Assembly (NCBI RefSeq): GCF_000282975.1
Contig: NZ_ALJC01000084.1
Span: forward strand, 1-55,204
Direction: 5' to 3'
DNA from: Pseudomonas psychrophila HA-4
GTDB lineage: Bacteria; Pseudomonadota; Gammaproteobacteria; Pseudomonadales; Pseudomonadaceae
DNA length: 55,204 nt
The stretch's first letter is position 1, and each line of letters starts with the position of its first letter. Position numbers and translations under genes: made by a program. A model generated the notes under the pieces. That model saw only the letters and a program-made list of their open reading frames with translations, was not told the origin of the DNA and searched no databases. This document shows, piece after piece, positions 45,092-54,229 of the stretch.

Positions 45092-45577
45092 ATGATGGTT
45101 GAAATACTGGATAAGATCGATGTTGCTATTTCGGATCGTCTACAGCGCGACGGAAGATTGTCGAATGTTAAACTCGCGGAGCTGCTTTCTCTAAGTGAGG
45201 CATCTTGTTGGCGAAAACAAAAGCGACTCGAAGAGTGCGGTGTTATTGAGGGTTATCAAGCTATTCTTAACCGCAAGAAACTTGGGCTCGGTCTAATGGC
45301 TTTTGTGCATATATCCTGCACAGACCACAGCGAAGAGGCCACCGCCAAATTTGAAAGGATTATTGAAGCCGCGCCTCAGGTGCTCAGTTGTCACAATGTC
45401 ACTGGCGAGGCGGACTTCTTGCTGCAAGTAGTTGCTCGTGATCTGGATAGTTATAGCCGGTTTGTAGAGAAGGTATTGAGAAAGCTGCCAGGGGTTTTAA
45501 GCATCCGATCCAACCTGTCACTGCGCGAAATGAAGACTACGAATCGATTGCCCGTTACCGAACTTTTGAGTATTTGA
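45092..45577 (+). CDS. Lrp/AsnC-family transcriptional regulator
   Basis: A 161-residue Lrp/AsnC regulator. The N-terminal winged HTH is seen in LSNVKLAELLSLSEASCWRKQKRLEECGVIEGYQA (split here for length: LSNVKLAELLSLSE, SCWRKQKRLEECGVIEGY), and the C-terminal RAM domain with an amino-acid effector pocket begins near FVHISC. The start ATG at 45092 or the next ATG at 45095 both follow AGGGAGAG. It lies 293 bases after the aminotransferase, on the same strand, and may control that operon in response to an amino acid (inference). Confidence 0.92.
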   Translation: MMVEILDKIDVAISDRLQRDGRLSNVKLAELLSLSEASCWRKQKRLEECGVIEGYQAILNRKKLGLGLMAFVHISCTDHSEEATAKFERIIEAAPQVLSCHNVTGEADFLLQVVARDLDSYSRFVEKVLRKLPGVLSIRSNLSLREMKTTNRLPVTELLSI

Positions 45578-45589
45578 GGGCTGCGCGAG

Positions 45590-45619
45590 CAGGAGCCAAG
45601 GCCATCGTCTTGACTCCTG
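45590..45619. terminator. Hairpin between convergent Lrp and dehydrogenase genes
   Basis: An 11-bp stem with one mismatch (CAGGAGCCAAG at 45590-45600, CTTGACTCCTG at 45609-45619) lies between two convergent genes. T and A tracts are weak, so this is a plausible but not strong terminator for both. Confidence 0.5.
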
Positions 45620-45632
45620 TTGCAGTCATCGA

Positions 45633-47222
45633 TCAGTTAGCCGGAGCAGTTGTTACTCCATCAATCTGCCGCCACACATTCAACGGATTTTTGTGTTTAA
45701 GCGCTTTGGGGAGCAAGGCGTCAGGGAAGTTCTGATAGCAGACAGGGCGCAGAAAACGCTCAATGGCAGTTGAGCCTACCGACGTCGTGCGGCTGTCTGA
45801 CGTGGCGGGGAATGTGCCGCCATGCACCATGGCGTCACACACCTCCACGCCCGTTGGGAAACCGTTGATGAGAATACGGCCCGCCTTTTTCTCCATGGCT
45901 TGGACCAGGTCTTGGGCAATCGTCAGGTCTTGTGTTTCCAGATGAATCGTTGCGGTGAGTTGCCCTTCAATGGATTGTGCAAACGCCAGCATCTCTTCGA
46001 CGTTCTGGCAACGAATCACGATTGCTGCCGGCCCAAACACTTCCTCCAGCAAACCTGGATTGGCCGCTACGCTTGCGAACAGCGTTTGGTACAGATGGCC
46101 TTGCGCTTGAGTCATGCCAGAGTGAGCTTGCCCAGACGCGACGACGTCGACAGCTGCGTCGTCCGAGATCTTGCTGATCCCCTGTTGGTAGGCTGAATGG
46201 ATCCCGGGCGTGAGCATGGTCTGGGCTGCCTTTTGTGACAGGTGCGTGCTGGCCTGAGCCAAAAACGCGTCCAAATCAGGCCCCTCCACGGCCAGTACGA
46301 TGCCGGGGTTGGTGCAAAACTGCCCTGCGCCCATCACTAGCGCGTCCACGAACGACGTTGCAATGTCGCTCGCTCGAGCCTCCAATGCGCCGGGCAGCAG
46401 AAATACCGGGTTGATGCTGCTCATTTCAGCGTAGACCGGGATCGGCTCAGGGCGCGCTGCTGCTGCGCGCATGAGCGCCAGACCACCTGCCCGAGACCCA
46501 GTGAAGCCGACCGCTTTAATGGCAGGGTGCGAAACTAATTGCTGACCCACGTCATTTCCGTCCCCTATGACCAGAGAGAATGTCCCTTCTGGCAGCTCAA
46601 GTCGCTTCGACGTTTGCTGAATAACGCGGCCAATCAGCTCAGAGGTGCCGAGGTGAGCCCGATGAGCTTTTACAATCACCGGGCAGCCAGCAGCAAGCGC
46701 CGAGGCGGTGTCACCACCCGCCACGGAAAACGCCAGAGGGAAGTTGCTGGCGCCGAAGACCGCCACCGGCCCTAGCGGGATCTTGCACAGGCGCAGGTCG
46801 GGGCGTGGCAGGGGTTGACGTTCGGGCAGCGCCGAATCCAACGTGGCGGTTTGCCACCGGCCTTGACGAAGCACCGTAGCGAACAGGCGCAGTTGGCCAA
46901 CGGTTCGGCCACGCTCGCCTTCCAGTCGTGCCATGGGCAGGCCAGTCTCGAGATGCGCGCGCTCTGTCAGAATCGGGCCCAGCTCAATGATTCCGTCAGC
47001 GATGGCTTCAAGAAATTGCGCACGGGTTTCAGGATCGGTCGCGCGAAACGGATCGAATGCTTGCGCTGCGAGTTCGCAGGCCTGGTCGACAAGATCCGTC
47101 GTCGCGCACGTGAAGACAGGATGACTGAGAGCTTGCTGGTCATTAGGGTTAACCGCCAGAAGCTCGCGGCCTTTGCCGCGAATCGCTTGGTAGCCTATTA
47201 GTTGTTCGCCAGTGAGGTGCAT
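45633..47222 (-). CDS. Aldehyde dehydrogenase, 2,5-dioxovalerate (ketoglutarate semialdehyde) type
   Basis: A 529-residue NAD(P)-dependent aldehyde dehydrogenase of the 2,5-dioxovalerate family, recognisable from the start MHLTGEQLIGYQAIRGK and the VGQLRLFATVLRQGRW segment. Catalytic residues are present: Cys in GAGQFCTNPGIVL, Glu in AEMSSINPVF and the cofactor loop GFTGSRAGG. Characterised relatives oxidise alpha-ketoglutarate semialdehyde to 2-oxoglutarate and often accept succinic semialdehyde. It is last in the leftward operon, with GGAGG six bases before its ATG. It would perform the final oxidation in the module. Confidence 0.9.
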   Translation of the reverse strand: MHLTGEQLIGYQAIRGKGRELLAVNPNDQQALSHPVFTCATTDLVDQACELAAQAFDPFRATDPETRAQFLEAIADGIIELGPILTERAHLETGLPMARLEGERGRTVGQLRLFATVLRQGRWQTATLDSALPERQPLPRPDLRLCKIPLGPVAVFGASNFPLAFSVAGGDTASALAAGCPVIVKAHRAHLGTSELIGRVIQQTSKRLELPEGTFSLVIGDGNDVGQQLVSHPAIKAVGFTGSRAGGLALMRAAAARPEPIPVYAEMSSINPVFLLPGALEARASDIATSFVDALVMGAGQFCTNPGIVLAVEGPDLDAFLAQASTHLSQKAAQTMLTPGIHSAYQQGISKISDDAAVDVVASGQAHSGMTQAQGHLYQTLFASVAANPGLLEEVFGPAAIVIRCQNVEEMLAFAQSIEGQLTATIHLETQDLTIAQDLVQAMEKKAGRILINGFPTGVEVCDAMVHGGTFPATSDSRTTSVGSTAIERFLRPVCYQNFPDALLPKALKHKNPLNVWRQIDGVTTAPAN

Positions 47223-47243
47223 GTGTGTCCTCCGTAAACCTGA

Positions 47244-48581
47244 TTACTTGTCAGTAGAAATGGGTTGTTTGAGTAGCAGCACGTAGGCCATTGCTGCCAC
47301 AGATGCCACGGCGGCACTGATCAAAAAGGCAGAGGCGAACGAACCTGATTGCTGGATGCTGAACCCTGTCACGATGGGTGCCACGGAGCCCGCTAGGTAT
47401 CCGCCAAAGTTTTGGATGGACCCGAAGGACGCGACGCGCCGGCTATCCACCACGGTGTTCGCGATCATCCACGCGGTCGAACTTGCCATGTTGATGCTGA
47501 AGAGCGCGCAGCACAGAAGGGCCACACTCAAGACAATGCCGCTGCCAAACGAAAGCGGAACCGTGAAGGCGGCGGCCAAGAGCAGCGCGGTCACAACGAC
47601 AATCTTGCGACTGCCCAGAATGCTGGCGCCTTTCTTCACCAGACGGTCACAGATGCGGCCCGCCACAATGGTGCCGAGCGCGCCGAAGACGTAGGCCAAA
47701 GAAACCACCCACGCGGTTTGATAGAGACTCAGGCCGTGTTCGCGCTCGAAGTAACCGGGCAGCCATGTCAAATGAAGCCACAGCATGTAGATCACGCCCA
47801 TGAACCCCAGCACCGCTCCCCACGTCGTCTTATGGCGGAACAGTTCAGCCCAGGCGCTAAGTTGCTCCTTCATGGTCGGTCTTGGAGTAGCGACAGGTAG
47901 CGCCTGTGAGGCCATTAAGCGATCACGCTCCTCGTCAGGGAGCTCTGCTAAGTAGCGCTCCTTGCTTTTGTAGAAAGCGAACCAGCAGATGGCAATCACA
48001 ATCCCGAAAACACCGGTGACGATAAACATGCCTCGCCATCCCCAGGTGATCATCAGCAACGTCAGCAGCGGCGGCGCAATGCACGGCCCGATGCAGGTCG
48101 ACGACAGAACAATACCGGTCGGTGTGCCGCGCTTCTCCGCCTCAAACCACTCTGCCAATGCTTTCGCCGCCGAGGGGAACATCGGCGCCTCACCAATACC
48201 CAGCAAAATTCTCAAACCGATAAAAGACGAAAAGCTGTTGATCAGGCCAGACGCGGTCTGGGCCACCGACCAGCCCAGAAGCGCGGCGCCCAAGGAAACC
48301 TTGCTGCCAAGGCGGTCGATGATCACGCCCAGCGGCAATTGCGCCAGCGCGTAGGCCAGTGAAAACGCCGACAACAAAATCCCCATTTCTGACGGCGTAA
48401 TCCCCATATCCCGTTGGATAGAAGTGTTAGCAATGGACAGGGCGCTGCGGTCAACGTAGTTGATGATGCCAATCACCAAGAGCAGGCTCACGGTAATGAC
48501 TTGGTACTTCTTGTAAGGATTGGAGCTCGCGACCTTATCAGGCTTGCGGTCAAGCTCGGCTTGCGCAGGTTTAGTATTCAT
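47244..48581 (-). CDS. MFS organic-acid transporter, ACS-like
   Basis: A 12-segment major facilitator of the anion:cation symporter type (445 residues from ATG at 48581; a GTG three codons earlier is possible). Visible features are DRSALSIANTSIQRDMGIT in the first loop, GVIIDRLGSKVSLG motif A, the early PSAAKALAEWFEAEKRG and a large central loop. Relatives carry galactonate, glucarate, hexuronates, phthalates or tricarboxylates with protons. The substrate here is presumably the acid degraded by its operon partners (inference). It lies between the alcohol and aldehyde dehydrogenase genes. Confidence 0.9.
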   Translation of the reverse strand: MNTKPAQAELDRKPDKVASSNPYKKYQVITVSLLLVIGIINYVDRSALSIANTSIQRDMGITPSEMGILLSAFSLAYALAQLPLGVIIDRLGSKVSLGAALLGWSVAQTASGLINSFSSFIGLRILLGIGEAPMFPSAAKALAEWFEAEKRGTPTGIVLSSTCIGPCIAPPLLTLLMITWGWRGMFIVTGVFGIVIAICWFAFYKSKERYLAELPDEERDRLMASQALPVATPRPTMKEQLSAWAELFRHKTTWGAVLGFMGVIYMLWLHLTWLPGYFEREHGLSLYQTAWVVSLAYVFGALGTIVAGRICDRLVKKGASILGSRKIVVVTALLLAAAFTVPLSFGSGIVLSVALLCCALFSINMASSTAWMIANTVVDSRRVASFGSIQNFGGYLAGSVAPIVTGFSIQQSGSFASAFLISAAVASVAAMAYVLLLKQPISTDK

Positions 48582-48624
48582 GGCCTTCACTTTTATTGTT
48601 GTTGGTTTAAAAGCGGGTCGCTGT

Positions 48625-49767
48625 TTACATTGAGGCCTTGAGCAACCACAGATAATCGTCGGCGCTCGCCTCGCGCGGGTTCGTACGATGGCTGTGATCG
48701 GCCAAGGCGCCCTGAATGATTTTCGGGAACATGTCTTCGGTCACGCCAAGCTCACCTAAGCCTGTTGGCAGCCCCAGCGCTTGAGTCATGTTGTGAATCG
48801 CCTCTTCAATTTTGCGTTCGTCAGCCAGGCCTAAAGCCTGAGCGATTCGAGACATCTTGTGCTCGGCCACCACTGTCTCTGCGGTGCGGTTGAAGGTGAT
48901 CACCGCAGGCAGAAAAATGGCGTTTAGGGTGCCGTGGTGAAGGCGCGGGTTTATACCGCCCAGCGAGTGGCTGAGGCTGTGGACGCACCCCAGGCCTTTC
49001 TGAAAGGCTAAGGCGCCTTGTAGCGAGGCACTCATCATGTTGATGCGGCCCTCCAGATTCTTCGGGTCTTGGGTGGCGGTTTCAATGAAACGCCAGGCAC
49101 GCCACAGGCCATCCAGAGCAATACCGTCTGCTGGCGGGTTGAATGCCGGGGCCATGAAGGTCTCGAGGCAGTGAGCGATCGCGTCCATACCCGTTGCTGC
49201 GGTCAGTGCACTCGGTAGGCCCAAGGTCAGCTCGGGATCGCAGATTGCAGCTTTCGGAACGACAAACGGAGAAATCACTCCGACCTTGCGCCCGTCATCC
49301 AAGATCAGAATCGCGCCACGGCCCACTTCGCTGCCCGTGCCAGCAGTGGTGGGGACCGCGATCACAGGCGCTGTCGCTGACGTGATGCGGGCCAGGCCGC
49401 CTTCGATGACGGCGAAGTTTTTGAGCGGGCCTTCATGCGTTGCACACACGGCGACACCTTTAGCCAAGTCGATCGCCGAGCCGCCGCCGATAGCAATGAT
49501 GCCGTCGCAGCCACACGCTTTGAACATCGCCACGGCGTCGCGAACGGCGCCTTCATTGGGGTTGGGCGGCGTGCCGTCGTAGATCGGCAGTTCAACGGTC
49601 GTGTCGGTGAATGTGCTCAGAGCAACGTCGATGATACCGGCGGCGCGTACGCCTCGGTCAGTGACGATCAAAGGCCGGGTTATACCAACCCGCTGGCACT
49701 CAGCCGGAAGGAGCGAAATGGCTCCTGCGTCGAATTGAATTTGGGTGATGTAATTGATCAGGGACAT
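48625..49767 (-). CDS. Iron-containing alcohol dehydrogenase, 4-hydroxybutyrate dehydrogenase-like
   Basis: A 380-residue group III alcohol dehydrogenase. NAD binding is seen in GGGSAIDLAKGVAV and PTTAGTGSEVGRGAI; the metal site residues are the D and H of GMDAIAHCLETF and the histidines of GCVHSLSHSLGG and LHHGTLN. From memory, its start (MSLINYITQIQFDAGAISLL) and middle closely resemble the 4-hydroxybutyrate dehydrogenase of Cupriavidus. This suggests an omega-hydroxy acid substrate yielding a semialdehyde for the partner dehydrogenase. It is first in the leftward operon, with GGAG six bases before ATG. Confidence 0.9.
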   Translation of the reverse strand: MSLINYITQIQFDAGAISLLPAECQRVGITRPLIVTDRGVRAAGIIDVALSTFTDTTVELPIYDGTPPNPNEGAVRDAVAMFKACGCDGIIAIGGGSAIDLAKGVAVCATHEGPLKNFAVIEGGLARITSATAPVIAVPTTAGTGSEVGRGAILILDDGRKVGVISPFVVPKAAICDPELTLGLPSALTAATGMDAIAHCLETFMAPAFNPPADGIALDGLWRAWRFIETATQDPKNLEGRINMMSASLQGALAFQKGLGCVHSLSHSLGGINPRLHHGTLNAIFLPAVITFNRTAETVVAEHKMSRIAQALGLADERKIEEAIHNMTQALGLPTGLGELGVTEDMFPKIIQGALADHSHRTNPREASADDYLWLLKASM

Positions 49768-49880
49768 AGAATCTCCGTGCGCCTACTGGCTTTATTGTTG
49801 TGGGCGAATCTCAGGCCGGACTGCCGCATTCAATGCGACATGGTGGTGCGCCAGTATAGAAATCAATTCTGAGGCGTGGT

Positions 49881-49892
49881 ATTGAGAACAAT
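49881..49892. promoter_or_regulatory. Putative LysR-type operator
   Basis: ATTG-AGAA-CAAT (49881-49892) is a short palindrome in the divergent 155-base gap between the dehydrogenase operon and the LysR gene, nested in a longer GGTATT...AATACC pair (49878-49883 and 49915-49920). LysR proteins usually bind such dyads in shared promoter regions. Confidence 0.4.
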
Positions 49893-49922
49893 CCATACAG
49901 ATATAACCTGGACTAATACCAG

Positions 49923-50867
49923 ATGACCCCTTCGCTCAATTCGATCATGTCCAGACTTCATGCCCGACACTTGCGCCTGCTCATCGAGTTAGACGAGCAC
50001 CGCTCGCTTCTCGGGGCTGCGAGCAGCGTTGGCCTCACTCAACCGGGTGCGAGCAAAGCGCTTCAAGAGATCGAAACCACTTTTGGTACGGCGCTCTTCA
50101 TACGAACCAACCGAGGGCTGGAGCCTACGGCAGCCGGGTTCTGCGCAATCCGCTACGCCCGTGTGGTTCAAACCGATATCTCAAACCTTCGGCATGACCT
50201 TGATGCGATCTTGCGAGGTGTGGGCGGGCGACTCGCGGTGGGTGCAATCATGGGCGCTGTCCCGCTGTTGATGAGAGCGGTGTCCCAGCTCATTGCCATC
50301 CAGCCCGAGATGTCGTTCGAGATCGTCGAAGACACCAGTCAATCGCTGCTGGCGCAGATCGAGTGCGGGCGGTTGGACATGGCGGTGTGCAGAACCTGTG
50401 TGAGTAACTCTCCGCACTTGTTCTCAAGTTCTCTTGTTCAGGATGAGACGCTGGCCGTCATCGCCAGTATCGATCACCCGCTCAAGCACATGAAGACGCT
50501 AAGCCTTGAGCAGTTGGCTGATAGTCGATGGATCGCTTACAAAACGAATATGCCCATGCGGGTGCAACTGGAGCGCGAGTTTCACGATGCGGGGATTCGT
50601 TTCCCGCTGCACCTGGTCGAGACCACTTCTATTCTCGCGACCTTGTCGCTCTTGCAAAACCAACCCGACTTCGTTGCGCTAGTCTCCATCGATGTCGCTA
50701 ACCAATGTGCCCAGCACCATCGAGTGCAGATCCTACCTCTCTCGATGAAGTCAGTCAGTGACCCCTACGAACTGGTGACACGAAGAGGGAGCCAAGCAAC
50801 GCCGGCCATGACGCAACTCACGCACTTACTGCTTGAACCAGCCGAAATAAATAAACCCGATGCTTAA
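49923..50867 (+). CDS. LysR-family transcriptional regulator
   Basis: A 314-residue LysR-type regulator with the N-terminal HTH (RHLRLLIELDEHRSLLGAAS; SVGLTQPGASKALQEIE) and a periplasmic-binding-like effector domain from about residue 95 (GRLAVGAIMGAVPLLMRAVS). It resembles the GbpR/CbbR-like sugar-acid regulators in length and pattern. It is divergent from the dehydrogenase-transporter operon and probably activates it with a pathway metabolite. No good Shine-Dalgarno precedes 49923; a second ATG nine codons later is an alternative. Confidence 0.92.
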   Translation: MTPSLNSIMSRLHARHLRLLIELDEHRSLLGAASSVGLTQPGASKALQEIETTFGTALFIRTNRGLEPTAAGFCAIRYARVVQTDISNLRHDLDAILRGVGGRLAVGAIMGAVPLLMRAVSQLIAIQPEMSFEIVEDTSQSLLAQIECGRLDMAVCRTCVSNSPHLFSSSLVQDETLAVIASIDHPLKHMKTLSLEQLADSRWIAYKTNMPMRVQLEREFHDAGIRFPLHLVETTSILATLSLLQNQPDFVALVSIDVANQCAQHHRVQILPLSMKSVSDPYELVTRRGSQATPAMTQLTHLLLEPAEINKPDA

Positions 50868-51084
50868 CGCCGTTGCGCCTGTGGTTTTGCGATCGGTGTG
50901 TGCATCCATGAACGTGTAGCAACCCCCGCTTTGCTAGGTAGCAGAAGGTTTTTGAGTGAAGTTGCCGGGCCTGCGTGTCTGTTGACTACGCTGTACCCAG
51001 CCAGAGTACCGTTGGGCTGTTAATCGAATGCCAGTTGTTCGTGATCAAGCCACTGCTTACAGATGTCCAGGAGAACCCACGATT

Positions 51085-53199
51085 TTGTCCATTCTTAAAA
51101 CAGTCGCCTTGTTCACCGCCTTGCTGCTTGCCGGTATGGGCACCCTTCAGGCCGCGCCAACGCTGGCCTCGGTTATGAAAGCCGAAGAAACCGGAGGCAA
51201 GCCACCGGTGCTGGTCGATGGCGGCTTGCTGGGTGCTTTGGGGTCCAGCATGGACTCAATGCATGACCAGTTGGGCATGAGCCTGCATCTGCTGGACACG
51301 TGGCGGTTGCGTACTGAGCGGGCGGCAGATGAAGCGGGTGAGTTGGCCGGGCAAGTCGTTACACAGCCCGCCAAGAGCGGCTTGGGTGATCTGTTGATGC
51401 TAACGATCACCTGGTTTGGTTGTTTTCTCGGGCTAATGCTGGCCGGCAAATGGTTGGCACGATGCCTGAACAATAGCCGTCTGGTTCGAACTCGACCCAG
51501 GGTGTGCATGCTGATTGGCTACGGCGTCCCGTATGTGCTGCCGGCGGTACTGGCCTTGGCGTTGACACTGTTTGCCAGTCGCTATCTGCAAGATTCTTTT
51601 GGGCGCTCCCTGGCCCTCTGCCTGACTTACGCCAGCAGCTGTGGGGTGTTTTGCGCGGCGTTGGTGTTATCTCTGAGCGCCCTGTTTGATGTAGGGCATA
51701 AGCGGCGAGCGGTGGAGATTATTCGTCAGTATTCCCTCTGGCCGTTGTTCGCGATCGGTTTTTTTGCGGCCCTGAGCGATGCGACGAACAACCCGCTCAT
51801 TGCGCAAGATTTTGGCCGCAATATCGCCAGTTGCCTGTCGGTGCTGTCGGGCCTGGCGGCGTGTTCCATCTTTGCCTACCTCTCAATCAAATTACGCCGC
51901 CCAGTGGGACACCTGATTCGAAATCGCGCATTGGCCCAGCGCTTGGGGCAACCGGCTTTGCAGGAGTCGTTGCGCATTTTTTCAATACTCTGGTACTGGC
52001 CCATCCTCCTCATGCTGCTGGTCTCGGCGCTTAACTTGCTGGGTGTGGGCGAGGGCAGTGAGCGGGCACTGCGCAGCGCGCTGCTGACTTCCGGGTTACT
52101 GATTGGCACGGTGTTTTTGAGCACGATTCTGCATCACTCATTCCGTACTCGCCTGCATGCTACGGGCGCCTATAAAGAGCGCTTCATGACGGTGATTTAC
52201 GCCGTGCTGCGTATTGCACTGGCCATTACTTTTATCGAATTGCTGGCGCAAATCTGGGGCTTCTCGCTGCTGGCGTTTGCGTCCGATAGTCACACTGGTC
52301 AAGTCATCAGTGATTCACTTGGGCACATCCTGCTGATTTTGCTGGTCACGTGGCTAGCCTGGGTGGTACTCGATACGGCCATCCAGCAAGCGCTGGAACC
52401 TTCAATCACGCGGCGCGGTACCCATCAGCCAAGCACGCGGACCAAAACCATCCTGCCGCTGCTGCGCAATGCCATAAAAGTCATTCTGGTCGTGGTGTGC
52501 ACCATCACCACAATGGCCAATCTAGGGGTGAACGTCGCGCCCTTCCTGGCGGGTGCCGGGGTCATCGGTCTGGCGATAGGCTTTGGTTCTCAGCAATTGG
52601 TGCAAGACGTCATTACTGGCTTATTCATCATTATTGAAGACACCATTTCAGTCGGTGACTGGGTTGTGGTCGATTCCAACCATGCAGGGACCGTCGAGGG
52701 GCTGACCATTCGCACCTTGCGGCTGCGTGACTCGCGTGGCTATGTGCATTCGGTGCCCTTTGGCCAGATCAAGGCGGTGATCAACCATTCCCGGCAATTT
52801 GCTTATGCCTTCTTCTCTATTCAGTTCACCTACGACAGCGATATAGACAAAGCGACGGACTTAATCCGTGATGCGGGTCGGCAGATTAGCGACGATCCTT
52901 TGCTTAGCCTCAGCCTGCAGGGTTCATTGACTATTTTTGGGGTAGACAGCATGAATTTGGATGGGGTGACGATGACCGCGCAGTTCAGGACCATATCCGG
53001 CGCGCAGAGCTCTATTGCGCGGGCATTCAACGGCCGACTCAAAAAGCTTGTGGATAAGTCGGCAGATGTACACTTTGCGCAACATTATCCACAGGGCTTT
53101 CTGGTGCCCGTGCATGGGCCGGAGGAAACCGCGCAATCTGCCCCAGAATCGCAGCACTCCACACTGCTGCTGCCTGATATGCCACCGCCTTCAAGGTGA
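51085..53199 (+). CDS. MscS-family mechanosensitive ion channel, large
   Basis: A large MscS-type channel. The conserved pore helix and beta domain are clear: GAGVIGLAIGFGSQQLVQDV and ITGLFIIIEDTISVGDWVVV, then VEGLTIRTLRLRDSRGYVHS. Many additional membrane segments precede them, as in E. coli YbiO. The TTG at 51085, 10 bases after AGGAGA (51069-51074), gives a clean signal peptide MSILKTVALFTALLLAGMGT...AAP and 704 residues; an earlier ATG at 51028 would add 19 unconvincing residues. It should protect against hypo-osmotic shock. Downstream the spacing to the next gene is 145 bases. Confidence 0.9.
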   Translation: MSILKTVALFTALLLAGMGTLQAAPTLASVMKAEETGGKPPVLVDGGLLGALGSSMDSMHDQLGMSLHLLDTWRLRTERAADEAGELAGQVVTQPAKSGLGDLLMLTITWFGCFLGLMLAGKWLARCLNNSRLVRTRPRVCMLIGYGVPYVLPAVLALALTLFASRYLQDSFGRSLALCLTYASSCGVFCAALVLSLSALFDVGHKRRAVEIIRQYSLWPLFAIGFFAALSDATNNPLIAQDFGRNIASCLSVLSGLAACSIFAYLSIKLRRPVGHLIRNRALAQRLGQPALQESLRIFSILWYWPILLMLLVSALNLLGVGEGSERALRSALLTSGLLIGTVFLSTILHHSFRTRLHATGAYKERFMTVIYAVLRIALAITFIELLAQIWGFSLLAFASDSHTGQVISDSLGHILLILLVTWLAWVVLDTAIQQALEPSITRRGTHQPSTRTKTILPLLRNAIKVILVVVCTITTMANLGVNVAPFLAGAGVIGLAIGFGSQQLVQDVITGLFIIIEDTISVGDWVVVDSNHAGTVEGLTIRTLRLRDSRGYVHSVPFGQIKAVINHSRQFAYAFFSIQFTYDSDIDKATDLIRDAGRQISDDPLLSLSLQGSLTIFGVDSMNLDGVTMTAQFRTISGAQSSIARAFNGRLKKLVDKSADVHFAQHYPQGFLVPVHGPEETAQSAPESQHSTLLLPDMPPPSR

Positions 53200-53344
53200 T
53201 GGCCATTGACCCACTGTGCAGTTTGTCAGTGACGACAGGCATAGAAACCCGCAAAATGCGAGAGTCTTGATCATGGCCAACAGCTTCCACGGTTGGTTTT
53301 CTGGTATATATCACCGTTCTGAATAGACTGAGCCTGCACACTCT

Positions 53345-54229
53345 ATGCGAATGCGCCTTATGTTATTGGGCGGCGGAAATGCTCTCGGGCAGGCGCTGAT
53401 TCGTCTGGGTGCCGAGGAAGACATTAATTTCCTCGCCCCGCGTCCGCCGCAAGACGGCTGGGACGCTGCGAGCCTGACGCAACTGCTGGATGACACCCGT
53501 CCAGATGCTGTCATCAACCTTGCCTACTACTTCGACTGGTTTCAGGCGCAGAGCGTGAGCGAGACGCGCCTTGCGGCCCAGGAGCGCGCTGTCGAGCGTC
53601 TCTCTGAGTTGTGCCAGCACCACAGCATGACGTTGCTGCAGCCTTCCAGCTATCGAGTGTTCGATGGATCGCGAGCAACGGCTTACAGCGAAAAGGACGA
53701 ACCTGTCCCGCTCGGCCTGCGTGGTCAGGCGTTATGGCGCATTGAGCAAAGTGTGCGAGCGATTTGCCCGCAACATGTTCTGCTGCGTTTCGGCTGGTTG
53801 CTGGATGACAGTCCTGAGGGCAGTTTGGGCCGCTTTTTGGCGCAGGCTGAAAAACCGGGCGAGTTGCTGATGGCCGATGATCGACGCGGCAACCCGACAC
53901 CGGTCGATGACGCCGCACGGGTCATTATTTCGGTGCTCAAGCAGCTCGATTGTGCGGCGCCGCTGTGGGGCACTTACCACTATGCTGGGCATGAGGCCAC
54001 CACGCCGCTGGCGTTGGGTCAGGCCATTCTCGATGAGGCGCGACACTTGCGCCCGCTGATCATCCAAGCGCCTACACCTCAGGCACACGCAGCATGCCCC
54101 GATGTGGCTGAAGAGCCTCAGCATGCAGTGCTGGCCTGTAAGAAAATTCTTCATACCTTCGGGATCAAGCCTCGCGCCTGGCGTGCGGCCCTCCCGGCTT
54201 TACTGGACAGGTTTTATCGTCATGGTTGA
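53345..54229 (+). CDS. NAD(P)-dependent sugar-nucleotide reductase/epimerase, RmlD-like
   Basis: A 294-residue Rossmann-fold protein of the RmlD/SDR type (start MRMRLMLLGGGNALGQALIR; ATG at 53345 or 53351). The nucleotide loop is GGGNALG rather than GxxGxxG, which is a mild departure. RPDAVINLAYYFDWFQ and PSSYRVFDG (for the Ser of the triad) are the family middle motifs. The usual YxxxK catalytic pair is not obvious, so activity may differ. It overlaps the next epimerase gene by 8 bases, and both point to surface-polysaccharide sugar synthesis. Confidence 0.75.
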   Translation: MRMRLMLLGGGNALGQALIRLGAEEDINFLAPRPPQDGWDAASLTQLLDDTRPDAVINLAYYFDWFQAQSVSETRLAAQERAVERLSELCQHHSMTLLQPSSYRVFDGSRATAYSEKDEPVPLGLRGQALWRIEQSVRAICPQHVLLRFGWLLDDSPEGSLGRFLAQAEKPGELLMADDRRGNPTPVDDAARVIISVLKQLDCAAPLWGTYHYAGHEATTPLALGQAILDEARHLRPLIIQAPTPQAHAACPDVAEEPQHAVLACKKILHTFGIKPRAWRAALPALLDRFYRHG

